22,790 nt of DNA from DASVLX01 sp035552275. GTDB lineage: Bacteria; Actinomycetota; Actinomycetes; Mycobacteriales; Pseudonocardiaceae. The stretch spans positions 1 through 22,790 of the forward strand of contig DASZLR010000148.1 in the NCBI GenBank assembly GCA_035552275.1. Reading direction: 5' to 3'. A program made the position numbers and the translations under genes. The notes under the pieces are model-generated. The model saw nothing but the letters and a program-made list of their open reading frames with translations, ran no database searches and was not told where the DNA came from. Shown here piece by piece: positions 21,211 through 22,790 of this stretch (position 1 is the stretch's first letter; each line of letters starts with the position of its first letter).

Positions 21211-22719
21211 ATGGCGAAGACCGTTGACGGACACCAGGACGCGGCCGGCGCCGCGATCGCCGCCCCGTTCGACTCGATCGACCCGCGGACCGGCGAGGTG
21301 CTGGCGAGCTATCCGACCGCCGGGCCGGACGAGGTGCGGTGGCACGTCGGCCGGGCCAGACCGGCCTCGGTGTGGTGGGCCGGCCTCGGTTTCGCCGGGC
21401 GGGGGGAGCGGCTCGCGGCGTGGCGGCGGCTGGTCACCGGCCGGGTGGAGGAGCTGGTCACGCTGATCTGCGCCGAGACCGGCAAGCCGGCCGACGATGC
21501 CAGGCTGGAACTGGCGCTGGCGATCGACCATCTGCACTGGGCTGAGCACAACGCGGAGCCGGTGCTGCGGCGGCGCCGGATGCCCAGCGGGCTGCTGATG
21601 TCGAATCAGGTGTCGACGCTGGAATACCGGCCGCTGGGCGTGATCGGTGTGATCGGCGCGTGGAACTATCCGGTGTTCAGCCCGGTCGGCTCGATCGGCT
21701 ACGCGCTGGCGGCCGGGAACGCCGTGGTGTTCAAGCCGAGCGAGTACGCGCCGGGGGTGGGCCGCTGGCTGGCGGACACCTTCGCCGAGGTGGTGCCGGA
21801 ACAGCCGGTGCTGTCCGTGGTGACCGGCGCGGGCGGGACCGGCGCCGCGCTGTGTTCGTCCGGAGTGGACAAAGTGTCGTTCACCGGCTCGGCGGCGACG
21901 GGCCGGACGGTGATGGCCTCCTGTGCGCGCACGCTGACCCCGGTCCTGTTGGCCTGCGGCGGCAAGGACGCGCTGATCGTGGACGAGGACGCCGACCTGC
22001 CGGCGGCGGCGGACGCGGCGGTGTGGGGCGCGATGGTCAACGCCGGTCAGACCTGCGCCGGGGTGGAGCGGGTCTACGTGCCGGACGCGGTGGCGGAGGA
22101 GTTCCTGGCACTGGTGCGGCATCGGGTGCGCGCGCTGCGGTCGGGCGGCGACCCGGCGGCCGACGTCGGCCCGATCACCTCACCGTCCCTTGTGGACACT
22201 GTGCGTCGGCATATCAAGGACGCCCTGGACTCCGGCGGCACGGCGGCGGTCGGCGGCCTGGAATCGGTGCGGCCGCCGTACGTCGAGCCGGTGGTGTTGG
22301 TCGATGTGCCGGAGGAGAGCGCGGCGATCACCGAGGAGACCTTCGGCCCGATCCTGGTGATCAACCGGGTGCCGGATGTGCGGCGGGCCGTGGAGTTGGC
22401 CAACGCGAGCCGGTACGCGCTGGGTGCGGCGGTGTTCTCCCGGTCGCGGGGAGCGGAGCTGGCGGCGTCGCTGCGGGCCGGGATGGTGTCGGTCAACTCG
22501 GTGCTGTCCTACGCCGGGGTGCCGTCGCTGCCCTTCGGCGGGTCGGGCGAGTCCGGGTTCGGCCGGGTGCACGGCGCGGACGGGTTGCGCGAGTTCGCCA
22601 CCCCGCAGTCCGTCACCCGGCAGCGGTTCCGGCCGCCGCTGCGGGCGATGACCTTCGCCCGGCGCGGCCGCACGGTCCGCCGGCTGCTGCGCATCACCCG
22701 CTGGCGCTACGGCAGCTGA
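21211..22719 (+). CDS. Aldehyde dehydrogenase family protein lacking the general-base Glu
   Basis: A 502-residue member of the NAD(P)-dependent aldehyde dehydrogenase superfamily. The fold markers are present: GAWNYPVF with N152, GNAVVFKPSEYAP, FTGSAATG, the nucleophile C282 in NAGQTCAG, EETFGPIL and PFGGSGESGFGR. The block that is normally LE(L/C)GGK reads LACGGK here, so the general base (Glu268 in ALDH2) is A248. Its 34-residue distance to C282 is exactly the family spacing. Such a change usually slows deacylation, so the enzyme may be slow, use another base or have a different role. The last 30 residues are basic and Arg-rich, perhaps binding membrane. ATG 21211 follows GGGGAGG with good spacing. 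The substrate is unknown. Confidence 0.87.
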   Translation: MAKTVDGHQDAAGAAIAAPFDSIDPRTGEVLASYPTAGPDEVRWHVGRARPASVWWAGLGFAGRGERLAAWRRLVTGRVEELVTLICAETGKPADDARLELALAIDHLHWAEHNAEPVLRRRRMPSGLLMSNQVSTLEYRPLGVIGVIGAWNYPVFSPVGSIGYALAAGNAVVFKPSEYAPGVGRWLADTFAEVVPEQPVLSVVTGAGGTGAALCSSGVDKVSFTGSAATGRTVMASCARTLTPVLLACGGKDALIVDEDADLPAAADAAVWGAMVNAGQTCAGVERVYVPDAVAEEFLALVRHRVRALRSGGDPAADVGPITSPSLVDTVRRHIKDALDSGGTAAVGGLESVRPPYVEPVVLVDVPEESAAITEETFGPILVINRVPDVRRAVELANASRYALGAAVFSRSRGAELAASLRAGMVSVNSVLSYAGVPSLPFGGSGESGFGRVHGADGLREFATPQSVTRQRFRPPLRAMTFARRGRTVRRLLRITRWRYGS

Positions 22720-22722
22720 CCG

Positions 22723-22790
22723 CTACGACACCTGGTGCGCCAGCTGATCCAGGGCGAGCCAGTCGACATCGCGCGGTCGGTCGCCCGTTC
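22723..22790 (-). CDS. C-terminal end of a truncated gene
   Basis: An open frame enters from the right edge and ends at a TAG (22725-22723), three bases after the aldehyde dehydrogenase stop. The visible end reads DVDWLALDQLAHQVS. This is too short to name a family. The convergent tail-to-tail layout and codon use make it plausible as a real gene. Confidence 0.45.
   Translation of the reverse strand, partial: TGDRPRDVDWLALDQLAHQVS

Noticed and set aside
1..22790. CRISPR arrays, tRNA or rRNA genes, transposases, phage attachment sites
   Set aside because: No regularly spaced repeats, cloverleaf sequence, transposase motif or long terminal repeats were seen by reading. This is not a computed search.

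Overview
This is GC-rich DNA with strong third-position GC bias, frequent GTG starts and stop/start overlaps (ATGA, GTGA). It is the chromosome of an actinomycete; codon habits suggest, without proving, a member of the Pseudonocardiales. I see no rRNA, tRNA, CRISPR array or insertion sequence.

Layout. (1) 1-3208, plus strand: a translationally coupled trio of a processive membrane GT2 glycosyltransferase, a LuxR-type response regulator whose phospho-acceptor Asp is a Glu, and a GT4 glycosyltransferase. A second LuxR-type response regulator follows at 3319-3969. (2) 3976-4897, minus strand: a hicA-hicB toxin-antitoxin pair and a CopG/BrnA-like antitoxin without its own toxin. Twin 17-bp operator-like sites lie over an apparently leaderless hicA promoter. 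(3) 4992-7379, minus strand: a large ATPase-TPR-LuxR regulator. (4) 7452-17069, minus strand: eight tightly packed genes, the core of the window. (5) 17070-17666: about 600 bp of lower-GC, non-coding leader DNA with several dyads. (6) 17667-22790: unrelated housekeeping-type genes, namely a CtaG-like protein, an SSS symporter with a small membrane partner, a 53-residue protein, an aldehyde dehydrogenase lacking its general-base Glu, and the C-terminal end of another gene.

The main finding is region 4. In transcription order it encodes: a secreted Agd3-like (CE18-type) polysaccharide deacetylase; a PelF-type glycosyltransferase; a multi-spanning membrane protein in the place of PelG; a LegB-like NAD-dependent 4,6-dehydratase; a sugar-1-phosphate nucleotidyltransferase; a second short-chain dehydrogenase/epimerase; a spherulin-4/Sph3-like (GH135) hydrolase; and an Ega3-like (GH114) endo-alpha-1,4-galactosaminidase lipoprotein. 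The deacetylase, GH135 and GH114 genes are the accessory set of the Aspergillus galactosaminogalactan (GAG) cluster. PelF and the membrane protein correspond to the bacterial Pel synthase/export core. I infer a secreted, partly deacetylated, cationic amino-sugar polymer made by a bacterial Pel/GAG hybrid pathway. PelD, PelE and a PelA-type deacetylase are not visible. The adjacent LuxR-family regulators and the flanking GT2/GT4 trio may control or extend the same system. Polymer identity and function are inferred from sequence only.
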